From Muricauda sp. SCSIO 65647 (lineage in GTDB: Bacteria > Bacteroidota > Bacteroidia > Flavobacteriales > Flavobacteriaceae): 64,000 nt of DNA. Shown in pieces: positions 38,301-46,109 of this stretch. The translations under genes were made by a program, and so were the position numbers. The notes beneath the pieces are model-generated. The model did no database searches and was not told the origin of the DNA. It saw only the letters and a list, made by a program, of their open reading frames with translations. The stretch spans positions 2,148,501-2,212,500 of the forward strand of contig NZ_CP091037.1 in NCBI RefSeq assembly GCF_021534965.1, given 5' to 3'. Position 1 is the first letter of the stretch, and every line of letters starts with the position of its first letter.

Positions 38301-38466
38301 AATCGGTGACCGTTCCAGTCGTGGTGCCCTTGATGATGATATTGGCACCAGGTATTGGTAAACCCGTTGCAACATCAGTGACCACACCCGTCACTGTCAC
38401 TTGTGAGAAACCCCATAACGGGATGGCCAAAAGTAACAGTATCAAGTACCTTTGTAGTTTTTTCAT
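35347..38466 (-). CDS. SusC/RagA-family TonB-dependent transporter (second, alpha-glucan locus)
   Basis: The 1,039-residue protein has a signal peptide (cut after WGFSQ), a carboxypeptidase-regulatory-like domain (about 23-95, TGVVTDVATGLPIPGANIIIKG), TonB box region LDEVVVIGYGTTTVKDATG (about 100-118), plug (about 119-235) and a 22-strand barrel ending in LGVNFDF. It is the maltodextrin importer of this locus by context. It diverges from the second LacI gene. Its promoter region contains an 18-bp palindrome, a TAGATTTG -7 box and the 17-base element shared with the GH65 promoter. Confidence 0.93.
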   Translation of the reverse strand: MKKLQRYLILLLLAIPLWGFSQVTVTGVVTDVATGLPIPGANIIIKGTTTGTVTDFDGNYTLTANQGDVLVFSYIGFNTQEIAVTTNQLDVALQESTEQLDEVVVIGYGTTTVKDATGSVDLVTAEDFNQGVIVSADQLLVGKAPGIRITNNGGAPDSEPNIRIRSGASLSANSSPLIVIDGIPIDSRNAAGVSNPLNLINPNDIESFSVLKDASASAIYGSRASNGVIIITTKKGTSGEARFNFSSNVSFAGVTDQIDLLNGDEYIDFIDIYSDQLSRLDPNAATRLGVPVGSVSTSEPSRIITVTDENGNQIQREVFNTDWQDAIYRTAITANSDFSVRANLFNKIPFRASLGYSDIQGVVRTNDLERVTGSIKLTPMLFDDHLKIDINAKGIYTEKNAVDEEGALGNIVRYDPTKPVFDANSPFGGFYNLVSDGSAGVAGTLLGGSNPLALLNQRSRPEINRRLLANIEFDYKMHFFPELRAVLNLGTEASRARIEERFTENAISTYRQDNVNGGFVFNPGVNYEENQHITNVTSDAYLVYTKTLDNSFLRNFDVQGGYAYQNFKNDGNKVQYRYNVDTGLREVEPNPGNPNRRFYNEWNLQSFFGRANLNFFDKYLLTLSYRRDGSSLFLEDKRWGNFPAAALAWKVNEESFLEDVSFVKVLKLRLGWGQTGQSDIVDIDGVGFYPALPLFDIGGGTSQYLDGVNIYSARPFNPDLTWETTTTYNAGIDFTFFNRGQLSGSFDVFMRETEDLLVQAPVAPGQGFTNLFPQNIGSTEGEGFELSLEVAPVQSEDFYVSLNGNLAYSRTEVTDLEGLESIEAGESTIPFGTGVRLARHAVGEQVYSAWVFRQVYDDTGRPILGSFVDLNGDGQITNADRYYKALRPNWTFGFGLNVNYKNLDLAASFRGQLDGQIYNARRLTSGFIEAAIPTDAQSLTNVLDFFSGAADDRILDRLNNVQFSDYYLESAAFLRCENITLGYTFKEILEDANLKIFAAVNNAFLITDYDGQDPENFNAIDNNFYPRPRTFSLGVNFDF

Positions 38467-38510
38467 AAATGATTAGGTTTAAGTTAGCATTAAGTTTGAG
38501 CCTTGAAGTA

Positions 38511-38527
38511 GCCCATTTTTCTTCTCA
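38511..38527. promoter_or_regulatory. Shared 17-base element, copy in the susC promoter region
   Basis: GCCCATTTTTCTTCTCA is repeated exactly at 39803-39819 upstream of the GH65 gene. Here it lies just downstream of the TAGATTTG box of the minus-strand susC promoter. In this copy TTTCTT-CTC-AAGAAA (38518-38532) forms a dyad. It is likely an operator; the binder is not known. Confidence 0.6.
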
Positions 38528-38534
38528 AGAAACT

Positions 38535-38542
38535 CAAATCTA
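38535..38542 (-). promoter_or_regulatory. Promoter -7 box of susC (second locus)
   Basis: TAGATTTG on the minus strand fits TAnnTTTG exactly. The transcript would begin near 38528, giving a leader of about 60 bases. No ideal -33 box is spaced correctly; TTGT in the upstream palindrome is 25 bases away. Confidence 0.6.
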
Positions 38543-38562
38543 AGTGCTGATGAAGTGAATTT

Positions 38563-38580
38563 AACTGACAATTGTCAGTT
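38563..38580. promoter_or_regulatory. Perfect 18-bp palindrome upstream of susC (second locus)
   Basis: AACTGACAATTGTCAGTT equals its own reverse complement. It lies just upstream of the susC -7 box and about 140 bases before the LacI start. A dimeric regulator is the likely binder; the site does not have the usual CG centre of LacI operators. A separate half-match to the LacI type, GAAAACGTTGTA on the minus strand, lies at 38590-38601. Confidence 0.6.
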
Positions 38581-38717
38581 TTCTTGTATTACAACGTTTT
38601 CAGGTGGATAACTTTTCATTTTTTTAATGGTAAAACTATCTTTATACGGATTTGTCAATAAAAGCTATTTAAAAGACGCCTTTTTTATTAAATTCGTATT
38701 TATCCTAAATTTTTGCG

Positions 38718-39758
38718 ATGAAGCCCAAGATGACTTTGAAAAAAATTGCAAAAGAATTGGATGTGTCTATTTCTACGGTTTCCAAAGCATTGAAAGATGA
38801 CAAAAATGTAAGTCAAGAAACCCGCGAAAAAATCCAGGCTTTCGCCAAGTTCTACAACTATAGGCCCAACAATATAGCTTTGAGCCTGAAGAACCAACGA
38901 ACCAAGACCATAGGGCTCATTATACCCGATATCGTGCACCATTTTTTTGCAAAGGTCATAGCAGGAGCAGAGCAGGCAGCCAATGCCAGGGGCTACATTG
39001 TGGTCATTGGGGTGTCAAATGAATCTTTTGAGAAAGAGGTCATCAATATGGAAATGATGGTCAATGGCAGTGTTGATGGTTTTGTGGTATCCATTGCCAA
39101 AGAAACGTTGCTTTTACGGGATTATCACCACCTCAATGAGATCATCAGCCAAGGCATGCCCATTGTACTTTTTGATAGGGTCGTTGATGAAGTGGAATGT
39201 GATAAGATAATTGTTGATGACAAGGAAGCGGCGAAAAATGCCACCCAGCAGTTGATCGATGATAATAGGGGAAACATTCTTTTGCTCACTACTTTAGACC
39301 ATATCAATATCGGAAGGGAACGTACAAAGGGCTATTTGGAAGCATTGCAGCAAAACCAAATCGAAACAAGATCTGAACTTGTGCTTAAAATACAAGATAA
39401 TGCCAATGAAGAAGAACAAGAAAAGGTAATAGAGGCCCACATCAATAGATTAATGGATGGCGGAACAAAAATCGATGCCATTTTTGGGGTCAATGAAATG
39501 TACGCGGTGGCGGCTTTGAACGTGATTCGAAAATTGGATCTCAAAGTGCCGGAAGACCTCTCGGTAATCAGTTTTTCAAATGGGGTGCTTTCCAAATATT
39601 CCCGACCGAAATTGACAACGGTCGATCAACATGGCGTGGACTTGGGCGTAGCCTCGGTGAACACGCTGATCGATAGATTGGAGGAGAAAGTTGATGAAGA
39701 TGCTTTTTTCACCAAGGTCATCAAGACAGATCTCATTAAAAGGGAATCTACTTTCTGA
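38718..39758 (+). CDS. LacI-family transcription regulator (maltodextrin locus)
   Basis: The 346-residue protein starts with a LacI helix-turn-helix (MTLKKIAKELDVSISTVSKALK, about residues 5-26) and hinge YNYRPNNIALSLKN, then a sugar-binding-protein-like sensor with IGLIIPDIVHHFFAKVI near 66, FDRVVDEVECDKIIVDD near 150 and VISFSNGVLSKYSRPKLTTV near the end. It sits between the minus-strand susCDEF/amylase genes and the plus-strand GH65/GH13 genes, the usual place of the regulator of maltose loci in Flavobacteriia. Both flanking promoters carry a shared 17-base element. Maltose or a maltooligosaccharide is the expected effector, by context. Confidence 0.92.
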   Translation: MKPKMTLKKIAKELDVSISTVSKALKDDKNVSQETREKIQAFAKFYNYRPNNIALSLKNQRTKTIGLIIPDIVHHFFAKVIAGAEQAANARGYIVVIGVSNESFEKEVINMEMMVNGSVDGFVVSIAKETLLLRDYHHLNEIISQGMPIVLFDRVVDEVECDKIIVDDKEAAKNATQQLIDDNRGNILLLTTLDHINIGRERTKGYLEALQQNQIETRSELVLKIQDNANEEEQEKVIEAHINRLMDGGTKIDAIFGVNEMYAVAALNVIRKLDLKVPEDLSVISFSNGVLSKYSRPKLTTVDQHGVDLGVASVNTLIDRLEEKVDEDAFFTKVIKTDLIKRESTF

Positions 39759-39761
39759 ATA

Positions 39762-39791
39762 TTGCGCATTTTAAACAAAATTATATATTTG
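39762..39791 (+). promoter_or_regulatory. Promoter of the GH65/GH13 operon
   Basis: TTGC (39762-39765) and TATATTTG (39784-39791) are separated by 18 bases and fit the Bacteroidota -33/-7 pattern. The start would be near 39798, so the shared 17-base element at 39803 lies in the first bases of the transcript. Confidence 0.6.
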
Positions 39792-39802
39792 TGCTGATGT
39801 CT

Positions 39803-39819
39803 GCCCATTTTTCTTCTCA
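39803..39819. promoter_or_regulatory. Shared 17-base element, copy in the GH65 promoter region
   Basis: This is an exact copy of GCCCATTTTTCTTCTCA found at 38511-38527. A second shared word, GTGCTGATG, stands at 39791-39799 here and at 38544-38552 there. It lies directly downstream of the TATATTTG box, a position suited to blocking transcription. Further on, TTTCGA (39941-39946) and TCGAAA (39955-39960) form another dyad in the leader. Confidence 0.6.
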
Positions 39820-39995
39820 TTGTACTGGTAGACGATATCAGTTCATAAATCTTTAGTAATTGTGATATAATGCTTTCGATTGCCACATTTTTTTGTTGGT
39901 TGAAATTGAATAGGGGAATATCAACTTTAAGCCACTTACGTTTCGATTTTTTTGTCGAAATTGAACAGATTTTTTAAATAACACAATACTCCAAA

Positions 39996-42299
39996 ATGAA
40001 CCAAGATTATATCAAACCCGATGAATGGTCGATTATAGAGGAAGGCTTTGACAAAAACCTTGTCAAATCTTCTGAAAGCCTTTTCAGTATCGGAAACGGT
40101 GCCATGGGCCAGCGAGCCAATTTTGAAGAAACCTATACCGGGCCCACTTTTCAAGGAAGCTACATAGCGGGAGTCTATTACCCTGATAAGACCCGTGTGG
40201 GTTGGTGGAAGAATGGCTATCCTGAATACTTTGCCAAAGTCTTGAACGCCCCGAATTGGATTGGGATCGATATCGAAATCGATGGTGTTGCGTTAGATTT
40301 GAACACTTGTTCGCAAGTAAGCGATTACCGCCGTGAGCTCAATATGAAAGAAGGTTGGTACCGAAGAAGTTTCACCGCTACCCTACCAAACGAAGCTCAG
40401 GTAAAGGTGGTGGCCACCCGCTTTTTAAGCCTAAAATTTGATGAAATAGGAGCCATTGAATATACCGTCGAGGTGTTGAACAAAGATGTAAATGTAAAAG
40501 CGATTCCCTATTTAGACAGTGGAATCAAAAACGAAGACAGTAACTGGGACGACCAGTTCTGGAATACCACTGCTGTTTCCTTTAAAGACAATCGAGCTTT
40601 TATCGAGGCCCATACCATGAAGACCAACTTTGCCACCTGTACCTTCATGATGGCCATGGCGCAAGCAAATGGCAAACAGATAAAGGCATCCGAATCTGAA
40701 ACAACAGAGACCAAAGCTTCATTGCTATTTGAGACGCCAATCGAAAAAGGCGGGCGATTCAGCTTGACCAAGTATGGTGGTTATGCCGTTGCTAGAAACC
40801 ATGACAAGAACGAATTGGTAGATGCGGCCAACAAAGTTCTAGATGAGGTTTCTTCCCTTGGTTTCGACGGTTTGCTCGAAACCCAAAAAAAGGCATGGGC
40901 AGAAATATGGCAGATGAGCGATATCACCATCGAAGGTGATGTAAAGGCCCAACAGGGCATTCGCTTTAATATCTTTCAGTTGAACCAGACATACTTGGGC
41001 ACCGATTCGAGGCTCAATATTGGGCCAAAAGGATTCACGGGCGAAAAATATGGTGGAAGCACTTACTGGGATACCGAAGCCTATTGTATTCCTTTTTATA
41101 TGGCCACCAAAAACCAAGAAGTGGCCCGAAAACTACTCAAGTATCGCTACAACCATCTTGAAAAGGCCATAGAGAATGCCGAAAAACTTGGTTTTGAGAA
41201 TGGGGCGGCACTGTACCCCATGGTCACCATGAATGGTGAAGAGTGTCACAACGAATGGGAAATCACTTTTGAAGAGATACATCGAAATGGGGCCATTGCC
41301 TTTGCCATTTATAACTATTTCCGCTACACGGGCGATTATACTTACATTCCTGAAATGGGCCTTGAAGTTCTTATCGGTATCGCCCGGTTTTGGTATCAAA
41401 GGGCCAATTTCTCAGAGCAAAAGGAGCAATATGTGATTTTGGGAGTTACCGGCCCCAATGAATATGAGAACAATGTCAACAACAATTGGTACACGAATTA
41501 TATCGCCAAGTGGTGTATCGACTACGCGCTTGAACAACTTGATAAAGTAGAAGAAGGGTACCCCGATGATTACGAACGCATCATTGGTAAGACCCATTTG
41601 ACAGAAACGGAGACCGATAGGTGGTCAGCAGTGGCGAAGAACATGTATTTTCCCTTCTCAGAAAAGTTGGACGTCTTTTTACAGCAAGACGGTTTCTTGG
41701 ATAAAGAATTGATCAAGGTCTCTGACCTGCCAAAATCAGAACGCCCGCTCAACCAAAAATGGAGTTGGGATCGTATTCTTCGCTCCCCTTACATTAAACA
41801 AGCCGATACGTTACAAGGGTTCTATTTTTTTGAAGATCACTTCTCGACAGAAGAATTGCAGAAGCACTTCGATTTTTACGAACCGTTCACCGTACATGAA
41901 TCTTCACTGTCACCCTGTGTACATAGTATTCAAGCCGCAAAACTGGGAAGGATGGACCAAGCGTACCAATTCTATCTAAGAACATCTCGCCTTGATCTTG
42001 ACGATTACAACAAAGAGGTAGAAGAAGGACTTCATATCACCTCTATGGCCGGCACATGGATGAGCATCGTAGAGGGTTTTGCCGGAATGCGGGTGATTGA
42101 AGATAAACTCAATTTCACGCCCCAGCTCCCAGAACAATGGAGCTCTTACTCATTCAAGATCAACTTCAGAAACCGCATTCTTAAAGTCACTGTGACCAAA
42201 GAAGGATCTTCTTATGAATTGACCGGAAATGAGGAAATGTCGATTAGAGTGAATGGCGAACGGGTCGTTTTGACGCCAACAGAAATTGTAGAGACATGA
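39996..42299 (+). CDS. Glycoside hydrolase family 65 phosphorylase, probably maltose phosphorylase
   Basis: The 767-residue protein has the GH65 plan: an N-terminal beta-sandwich (about 1-270), a linker with helices, an (alpha/alpha)6 barrel (about 320-690) and a small C-terminal beta domain. The general acid Glu489 lies in GVTGPNEYENN, the same motif and nearly the same number as Glu487 of Lactobacillus maltose phosphorylase; KYGGSTYWDTEAY near 351-363 is also conserved. It has no signal peptide, so it would split maltose with phosphate into glucose and beta-glucose-1-phosphate in the cytoplasm. Kojibiose or trehalose phosphorylase activity is a less likely alternative. No beta-phosphoglucomutase gene is adjacent. 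Its stop overlaps the next start (ATGA). Confidence 0.9.
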   Translation: MNQDYIKPDEWSIIEEGFDKNLVKSSESLFSIGNGAMGQRANFEETYTGPTFQGSYIAGVYYPDKTRVGWWKNGYPEYFAKVLNAPNWIGIDIEIDGVALDLNTCSQVSDYRRELNMKEGWYRRSFTATLPNEAQVKVVATRFLSLKFDEIGAIEYTVEVLNKDVNVKAIPYLDSGIKNEDSNWDDQFWNTTAVSFKDNRAFIEAHTMKTNFATCTFMMAMAQANGKQIKASESETTETKASLLFETPIEKGGRFSLTKYGGYAVARNHDKNELVDAANKVLDEVSSLGFDGLLETQKKAWAEIWQMSDITIEGDVKAQQGIRFNIFQLNQTYLGTDSRLNIGPKGFTGEKYGGSTYWDTEAYCIPFYMATKNQEVARKLLKYRYNHLEKAIENAEKLGFENGAALYPMVTMNGEECHNEWEITFEEIHRNGAIAFAIYNYFRYTGDYTYIPEMGLEVLIGIARFWYQRANFSEQKEQYVILGVTGPNEYENNVNNNWYTNYIAKWCIDYALEQLDKVEEGYPDDYERIIGKTHLTETETDRWSAVAKNMYFPFSEKLDVFLQQDGFLDKELIKVSDLPKSERPLNQKWSWDRILRSPYIKQADTLQGFYFFEDHFSTEELQKHFDFYEPFTVHESSLSPCVHSIQAAKLGRMDQAYQFYLRTSRLDLDDYNKEVEEGLHITSMAGTWMSIVEGFAGMRVIEDKLNFTPQLPEQWSSYSFKINFRNRILKVTVTKEGSSYELTGNEEMSIRVNGERVVLTPTEIVET

Positions 42300-44170
42300 A
42301 AAGACTACCCTATATAATCCTCTTTTTGCTTGGGTCTGCAGGTGTGCAACCCGCATTTTCACAAATAGAAAGAATCGAGCCCCCTAACTGGTGGGTGGGC
42401 TTCAAACAAGATACCCTTCAACTTTTGGTAAAGGCTGAGGGCCTTAGTGATTATGTGCCTGCCATTAAGAAAGAGGGCGTGAGACTGATAAGGGCCTCGA
42501 GGGCCGATAGCCCCAACTACCTTTTTTTAGACCTGATAATCACCAAAGATGCCCAGCCCGGTACATTTGACATTGAATTTGTGCCCAAAAAGGGTAAGAA
42601 ACTCGTCTTTTCCTATGAATTGAAGCAAAGGGAACAAAGTGCCGAAGACTTTGATGGTTTTGACAGCTCAGATGTCATCTACCTCATAACGCCCGACCGT
42701 TTTGCCAATGGCAATCCCAAAAATGATATTGTGAAGACCTTGAAGGAAACCGATATCGATCGATCACATGACTACAAGCGTCACGGGGGAGACATTCAGG
42801 GCATCATCGACCATTTAGATTATATCGAAGACATGGGCTTTACCGCTATTTGGTCATGTCCGTTGCTGACAAACGATATGCGCCAATCGTCGTATCATGG
42901 TTATGCCATGACCGATTTTTACGAGGTGGATCCACGTTTCGGTACCCTAGAAGACTATAAGAAGTTGTCGGTCGAAGCGGCCAAGAAAGGTATCAAGCTG
43001 GTTATGGATCAAGTGGCCAACCACTGTGGAAGCGAGCACTGGTGGATGAAAGACCTGCCCTTTGCCGATTGGATCAATTTTCAAAAGAACTACGAAGTTG
43101 GCAATGAAGCCATTCGTACCAACCATAAGCGAACGGTCAATCAAGATATCTACGCTTCCATAAGCGATCGACGATTGATGGAAGAAGGGTGGTTTGTGTC
43201 CGCTATGCCCGACCTCAACCAAAACAATCCCTTTATGGCCAAGTACATCATCCAGAACAGTATTTGGTGGGTAGAAACCGCCCAACTTTCAGGGATCAGG
43301 CAAGATACCTATCCCTATCCCAACAAAAAATTCATGTCTGATTGGGCCAAGGCGATTATTGATGAATACCCCAATTTTAACATTGTGGGTGAAGAATGGA
43401 GCACCAATCCGTTGTTGATCGGCTATTGGCAACAAGGGGCCAAAAATGCCGATGGGTATGAATCAAACTTGCCCACTACCATGGATTTTGCCATGCAGAC
43501 TACCTTGGTACAGGCATTGACCCAAGATGAAAATTGGGACACTGGGTTGATTCGATTATATGAAGGATTGGCCAATGATTTTTATTACCCCGATCCCAAA
43601 TCGATTTTATTTTTTGGGGACAATCACGATATGAGCCGTATTCACACCCAATTGGATCTAGATGTCGATCTGACCAAAATGGCCATGGCCTACGTTTTGA
43701 GCGTTCCCAGGATTCCACAAGTTTATTATGGTACCGAAATTTTGATGGAAGATTCAGAAAAACCCGGTGATCACGGGCTGATTCGAAGCGATTTTCCCGG
43801 CGGATGGGATGGTGATGCCGTTAATGCCTTTACAGGTGAGGGACTTTCCCCTGAACAAAAAGATATGCAGTCGTATCTCAAGAAAATACTTAATTACCGA
43901 AGGGGTGCCTCGGTAGTCCATAGTGGAAAAACCAAACATTTTGGGCCCCACGAAGGTATTTATGCGCTATTTCGATACAATGATGAAGAGACTTTACTAT
44001 TGGTCTTGAACAAGAATACGGCTTCGGTGGAATTATCACTAGATCGATTTGCCGAAATGGACATTGAAGGAAAAACAGCAAAAAATATCATTGCAGAAGA
44101 AAGTATGACCCTTGGGGACAAGTTGATCTTACAACCCAAATCAGCTTTGTTATTGTCCATCAAAAACTAA
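42296..44170 (+). CDS. Periplasmic GH13 enzyme, neopullulanase/cyclomaltodextrinase type (SusA-like)
   Basis: The 624-residue enzyme has a signal peptide (cut near FSQ, residue 23), an N-terminal beta domain of the cyclomaltodextrinase type (about 25-110, RIEPPNWWVGFKQDTLQLLV), and a GH13 barrel. Catalytic residues are Asp337 in LSGIRQDTYP, Glu366 in NIVGEEWS and Asp445 in GDNHDMSR, with VMDQVANHCG near 236-245 as region I. It lacks a lipobox, so it should be a soluble periplasmic protein acting on imported maltodextrins, as SusA does in Bacteroides. It is translationally coupled to the GH65 gene by a 4-base overlap. Confidence 0.92.
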   Translation: MKRLPYIILFLLGSAGVQPAFSQIERIEPPNWWVGFKQDTLQLLVKAEGLSDYVPAIKKEGVRLIRASRADSPNYLFLDLIITKDAQPGTFDIEFVPKKGKKLVFSYELKQREQSAEDFDGFDSSDVIYLITPDRFANGNPKNDIVKTLKETDIDRSHDYKRHGGDIQGIIDHLDYIEDMGFTAIWSCPLLTNDMRQSSYHGYAMTDFYEVDPRFGTLEDYKKLSVEAAKKGIKLVMDQVANHCGSEHWWMKDLPFADWINFQKNYEVGNEAIRTNHKRTVNQDIYASISDRRLMEEGWFVSAMPDLNQNNPFMAKYIIQNSIWWVETAQLSGIRQDTYPYPNKKFMSDWAKAIIDEYPNFNIVGEEWSTNPLLIGYWQQGAKNADGYESNLPTTMDFAMQTTLVQALTQDENWDTGLIRLYEGLANDFYYPDPKSILFFGDNHDMSRIHTQLDLDVDLTKMAMAYVLSVPRIPQVYYGTEILMEDSEKPGDHGLIRSDFPGGWDGDAVNAFTGEGLSPEQKDMQSYLKKILNYRRGASVVHSGKTKHFGPHEGIYALFRYNDEETLLLVLNKNTASVELSLDRFAEMDIEGKTAKNIIAEESMTLGDKLILQPKSALLLSIKN

Positions 44171-44175
44171 AGAAC

Positions 44176-46059
44176 ATGTATCGTTCCTCCTTTCTTGCCG
44201 TACTCATGACCGTCTTTCTGATCGGCTGTGTGGGAACTCCGGAAAAAAAGGAAAAGGAGAAAAAAAGACCCCAAATGACACAAAAACGAAAGCAAGTAGT
44301 TTATCAAGTTTTTACCAGACTTTTTGGAAATACCAATACAACGAACAAGCCTTGGGGCACTATTGAGGAAAACGGTATTGGAAAATTTGCTGATTTTGAT
44401 GACAAGGCCCTTTCTGAAATCAAGGCCTTGGGAGTGACCCATATCTGGTACACCGGGGTGCCGCACCATGCCGTTATCAATGATTATACGAAATACGGCA
44501 TTTCAAATGATGATCCCGATGTGGTCAAGGGCCGTGCAGGTTCACCTTATGCCGTTAAAGATTATTACAATGTAAATCCAGATTTGGCCGTGGACCCAAA
44601 TAACCGATTAGAAGAGTTCAGGGCACTTGTTGAAAGAACCCATGGGCAGGGCCTGAAAGTGCTCATCGATATCGTACCGAATCATGTGGCCCGCAATTAT
44701 CAGGGTTTGACAAATCCGGATGGGGTAGATGATTTCGGGGCCAATGATGACACATCGGTCGAATATGCCCGTGACAACAATTTCTATTATATCCCCGGAG
44801 CAGAATTCAGAGTGCCTGAATGGCAAGGAGAATATCGGCCACTTGGTGGAGAAGCCCATACATTGGTTGACGGAAAATTTGTGGAAGTACCGGCCAAATG
44901 GACGGGCAATGGTTCTCGTGCGTCCCGGCCCCATCAGAATGACTGGTACGAAACGGTCAAGGTTAATTATGGTGTTCAACCCAACGGCTCCAAAGATTTT
45001 GAAGAACTGCCCGAATCGTATGCCCAGATGGACCATAAAGCCCATTATGAGTTTTGGAAGGATAAGGAATTGCCCGATTCATGGTACAAGTTCAGGGATA
45101 TCGCCCTTTATTGGTTAGATTTTGGGGTGGATGGTTTTCGTTTCGATATGGCCGAAATGGTTCCCGTAGAATTCTGGAGCTTCATGAATACCTCGATAAA
45201 GATGAAAAACCCTGATGCTTTTTTGTTGGCCGAGGTGTACAATCCGTCCCTTTATCGTGACTATATCCACAAAGGAAAAATGGACTACCTCTATGACAAG
45301 GTCGAACTATACGATAGCATCAAGCACATTATGCAGGGCCACGGGTGGACAGATCATATTCACGTGGTACAAAATGGCTTGAAAGATATTGAGCACCACA
45401 TGCTGCATTTTCTGGAAAACCACGATGAGCAGCGTATTGCCAGTCCCGATTTCGTGGGCAAGGCAGAAATAGGAAAGCCTGCAATGGTTGTTTCCGCTAC
45501 TATAGGCACGTCGCCCACCATGGTCTATTTTGGGCAAGAAGTTGGGGAAGATGGCTCAGAAGATGCCGGTTTTGGCAAACCGACCAGAACCTCCATTTTC
45601 GATTATATAGGCGTGCCCGCACACCAACGTTGGGTGAACGGCAAAAAATTCGATGGGGGGCAACTTTCAGAAGAAGAAAAGAACCTACGTGATTTTTACA
45701 AGCGTTTATTGAATTTTACCATTAAAAGTTCGGCCTTGATAGGCGAATATCAAGAAATACATTTTTACAACAAAGACAATACCCCGACCTATGACCACCG
45801 CGTGCTTTCTTATGTGCGTTGGTCAGATGATGAGAAATTGATTGTCATATCAAATTTTGATAGGGAAAAAAGCTACGATTTTGAATTAAAAATTCCTGGG
45901 GATGTCATCTCTAAATGGGGCTTGGCCGATAACAGCTACCCACTTGAGGAAGAACTTTACGGTGAGCAGCAAAAAAAACTCTCCATAGTAGAAGGGCAGG
46001 GTAAGGTTTCTGTACAGCTTGAACCGCTGCAATCTTTTATTTTCAGGATCGAACAATGA
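44176..46059 (+). CDS. Lipoprotein alpha-amylase (GH13)
   Basis: The 627-residue lipoprotein has a signal ending FLIGC (Cys18). The residues after Cys are Lys/Glu mixed (VGTPEKKEKEKKRP) and not acidic, which argues for the periplasmic face. The GH13 motifs are VLIDIVPNHVARN (about 162-174), Asp324 in VDGFRFDMAEM, Glu353 in LLAEVYNP and Asp417 in FLENHDEQR. The Asn-His-Asp version at the last site is usual. A C-terminal beta domain (about 540-627) closes the protein. It follows the SusA-like gene by 5 bases and is the last gene of the operon. Confidence 0.92.
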   Translation: MYRSSFLAVLMTVFLIGCVGTPEKKEKEKKRPQMTQKRKQVVYQVFTRLFGNTNTTNKPWGTIEENGIGKFADFDDKALSEIKALGVTHIWYTGVPHHAVINDYTKYGISNDDPDVVKGRAGSPYAVKDYYNVNPDLAVDPNNRLEEFRALVERTHGQGLKVLIDIVPNHVARNYQGLTNPDGVDDFGANDDTSVEYARDNNFYYIPGAEFRVPEWQGEYRPLGGEAHTLVDGKFVEVPAKWTGNGSRASRPHQNDWYETVKVNYGVQPNGSKDFEELPESYAQMDHKAHYEFWKDKELPDSWYKFRDIALYWLDFGVDGFRFDMAEMVPVEFWSFMNTSIKMKNPDAFLLAEVYNPSLYRDYIHKGKMDYLYDKVELYDSIKHIMQGHGWTDHIHVVQNGLKDIEHHMLHFLENHDEQRIASPDFVGKAEIGKPAMVVSATIGTSPTMVYFGQEVGEDGSEDAGFGKPTRTSIFDYIGVPAHQRWVNGKKFDGGQLSEEEKNLRDFYKRLLNFTIKSSALIGEYQEIHFYNKDNTPTYDHRVLSYVRWSDDEKLIVISNFDREKSYDFELKIPGDVISKWGLADNSYPLEEELYGEQQKKLSIVEGQGKVSVQLEPLQSFIFRIEQ

Positions 46060-46061
46060 AA

Positions 46062-46082
46062 AAGCGGGCCAAAAGCCCGCTT
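46062..46082. terminator. Terminator between convergent genes
   Basis: AAGCGGGC (46062-46069) and GCCCGCTT (46075-46082) form an 8-bp stem with loop CAAAA, just after the GH13 stop and 27 bases past the end of the convergent membrane-protein gene. The following T tract is broken, so it is moderate in strength. Confidence 0.75.
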
Positions 46083-46109
46083 CTTCGCTTTAGGTTGGTC
46101 AATAACTTT

